From: Bryobacterales bacterium
Lineage (GTDB): Bacteria; Acidobacteriota; Terriglobia; Bryobacterales; Bryobacteraceae
DNA length: 55,450 bases
Assembly: GCA_003163855.1 (NCBI GenBank)
Contig: PLRJ01000102.1
Coordinates: 13,719 to 69,168 of the forward strand
Direction of reading: 5' to 3'
How positions within the stretch are numbered: position 1 is the first letter of the stretch; every line of letters starts with the position of its first letter. Made by a program: the position numbers and the translations under genes. The notes beneath the pieces are model-generated. The model was given only the letters and a program-made list of their open reading frames with translations, ran no database searches and was not told the origin of the DNA. Shown here one piece after another: positions 55,308-55,450 of the stretch.

Positions 55308-55450
55308 ATGATGACGAACGACGAAGCTGGCTTCACCGAACAGCTTTCCCAAAAGCTCGATAACTTGTTCCGTAGCTATCGGAACGCATGTCCCGACGTG
55401 GAACCCGGAGCGGATTTCATGCCGTCTCTATGGCAGAAGATTGAAGCCCG
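55308..55450 (+). CDS. Gene after the ECF sigma factor (3'-truncated; possible anti-sigma)
   Basis: An open frame starts at ATG 55308 (a second ATG follows at 55311) and runs off the window after 47 codons. It begins MMTNDEAGFTEQLSQKLDNL, then DFMPSLWQKIEAR. The helical, charged start and the position 37 bases after the sigma gene are as expected for an anti-sigma factor, a membrane-tethered partner in many Acidobacteria. The visible part shows no zinc motif and is too short to confirm this. Confidence 0.5.
   Translation, partial: MMTNDEAGFTEQLSQKLDNLFRSYRNACPDVEPGADFMPSLWQKIEA

Overview
This window looks like a chromosomal segment of an Acidobacteriota bacterium, probably close to Bryobacterales/Solibacter. 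That is inference from gene content: an Oar-like TonB-dependent receptor of 1165 residues with an N-terminal carboxypeptidase-regulatory domain, many exported beta-propeller and exopeptidase proteins, GH127 and COG5368 glycoside hydrolases, a complete Gram-negative set (lipoprotein-release permease, outer-membrane export protein, OmpA domains), GC-rich wobble positions and frequent GTG/TTG starts. No tRNA, rRNA, CRISPR array, prophage or intact transposon was seen.

Layout. 0-5.7 kb: a 5'-truncated M28 exopeptidase coupled to an S9 exopeptidase, then a broken membrane/TPR gene. 5.8-9.3 kb: the TonB-dependent receptor (-), followed upstream by a non-coding stretch holding a decayed aldo/keto reductase. 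9.8-13.1 kb: a duplicated winged-helix regulator (+) and two exported proteins (-). 13.2-14.6 kb: rpmI, rplT, a coiled-coil protein and zapA (-). 14.7-17.3 kb: maf and a GH127 arabinofuranosidase (+). 17.4-20.7 kb: a three-gene exopolysaccharide export and tyrosine-kinase operon (+), ending in a large inverted-repeat structure ahead of a nitroreductase. 21.5-23.6 kb: Smr protein, TrbI-like exported protein and mutY (-). 23.8-28.2 kb: uvrA, selA and a small membrane protein (+). 28.2-32.3 kb: a DAACS symporter and xseB-ispA-tlyA-nadK (-). 32.3-33.7 kb: a gene graveyard with an antitoxin fragment and a lytic transglycosylase fragment. 33.7-37.6 kb: aldo/keto reductase, gpmI and eno (-). 37.7-43.1 kb: rpsU (+), a LolC/E-type permease, a COG5368 hydrolase, an unknown anchored protein and lysS. 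43.2-45.1 kb: two tandem OmpA-domain paralogues. 45.2-50.9 kb: phoH-ybeY-corC-era-BON-S41 (-). 51-55.4 kb: a DUF4351 fragment, an unknown protein, a TetR regulator, a polysaccharide deacetylase, a glycosyltransferase, an ECF sigma factor and the start of its probable partner.

Functionally the window mixes housekeeping operons (ribosome, 16S maturation, DNA repair, glycolysis, isoprenoids) with envelope and polymer-degradation genes. The most interesting departures are: decay in three separate places; the structured element at 20.76-20.84 kb; an S41-like protein whose nucleophile position is glycine; a selA gene with no selB beside it; and tandem OmpA proteins of which one carries an N-terminal DUF937. 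I did not find a clear new multi-gene defence or mobile system.
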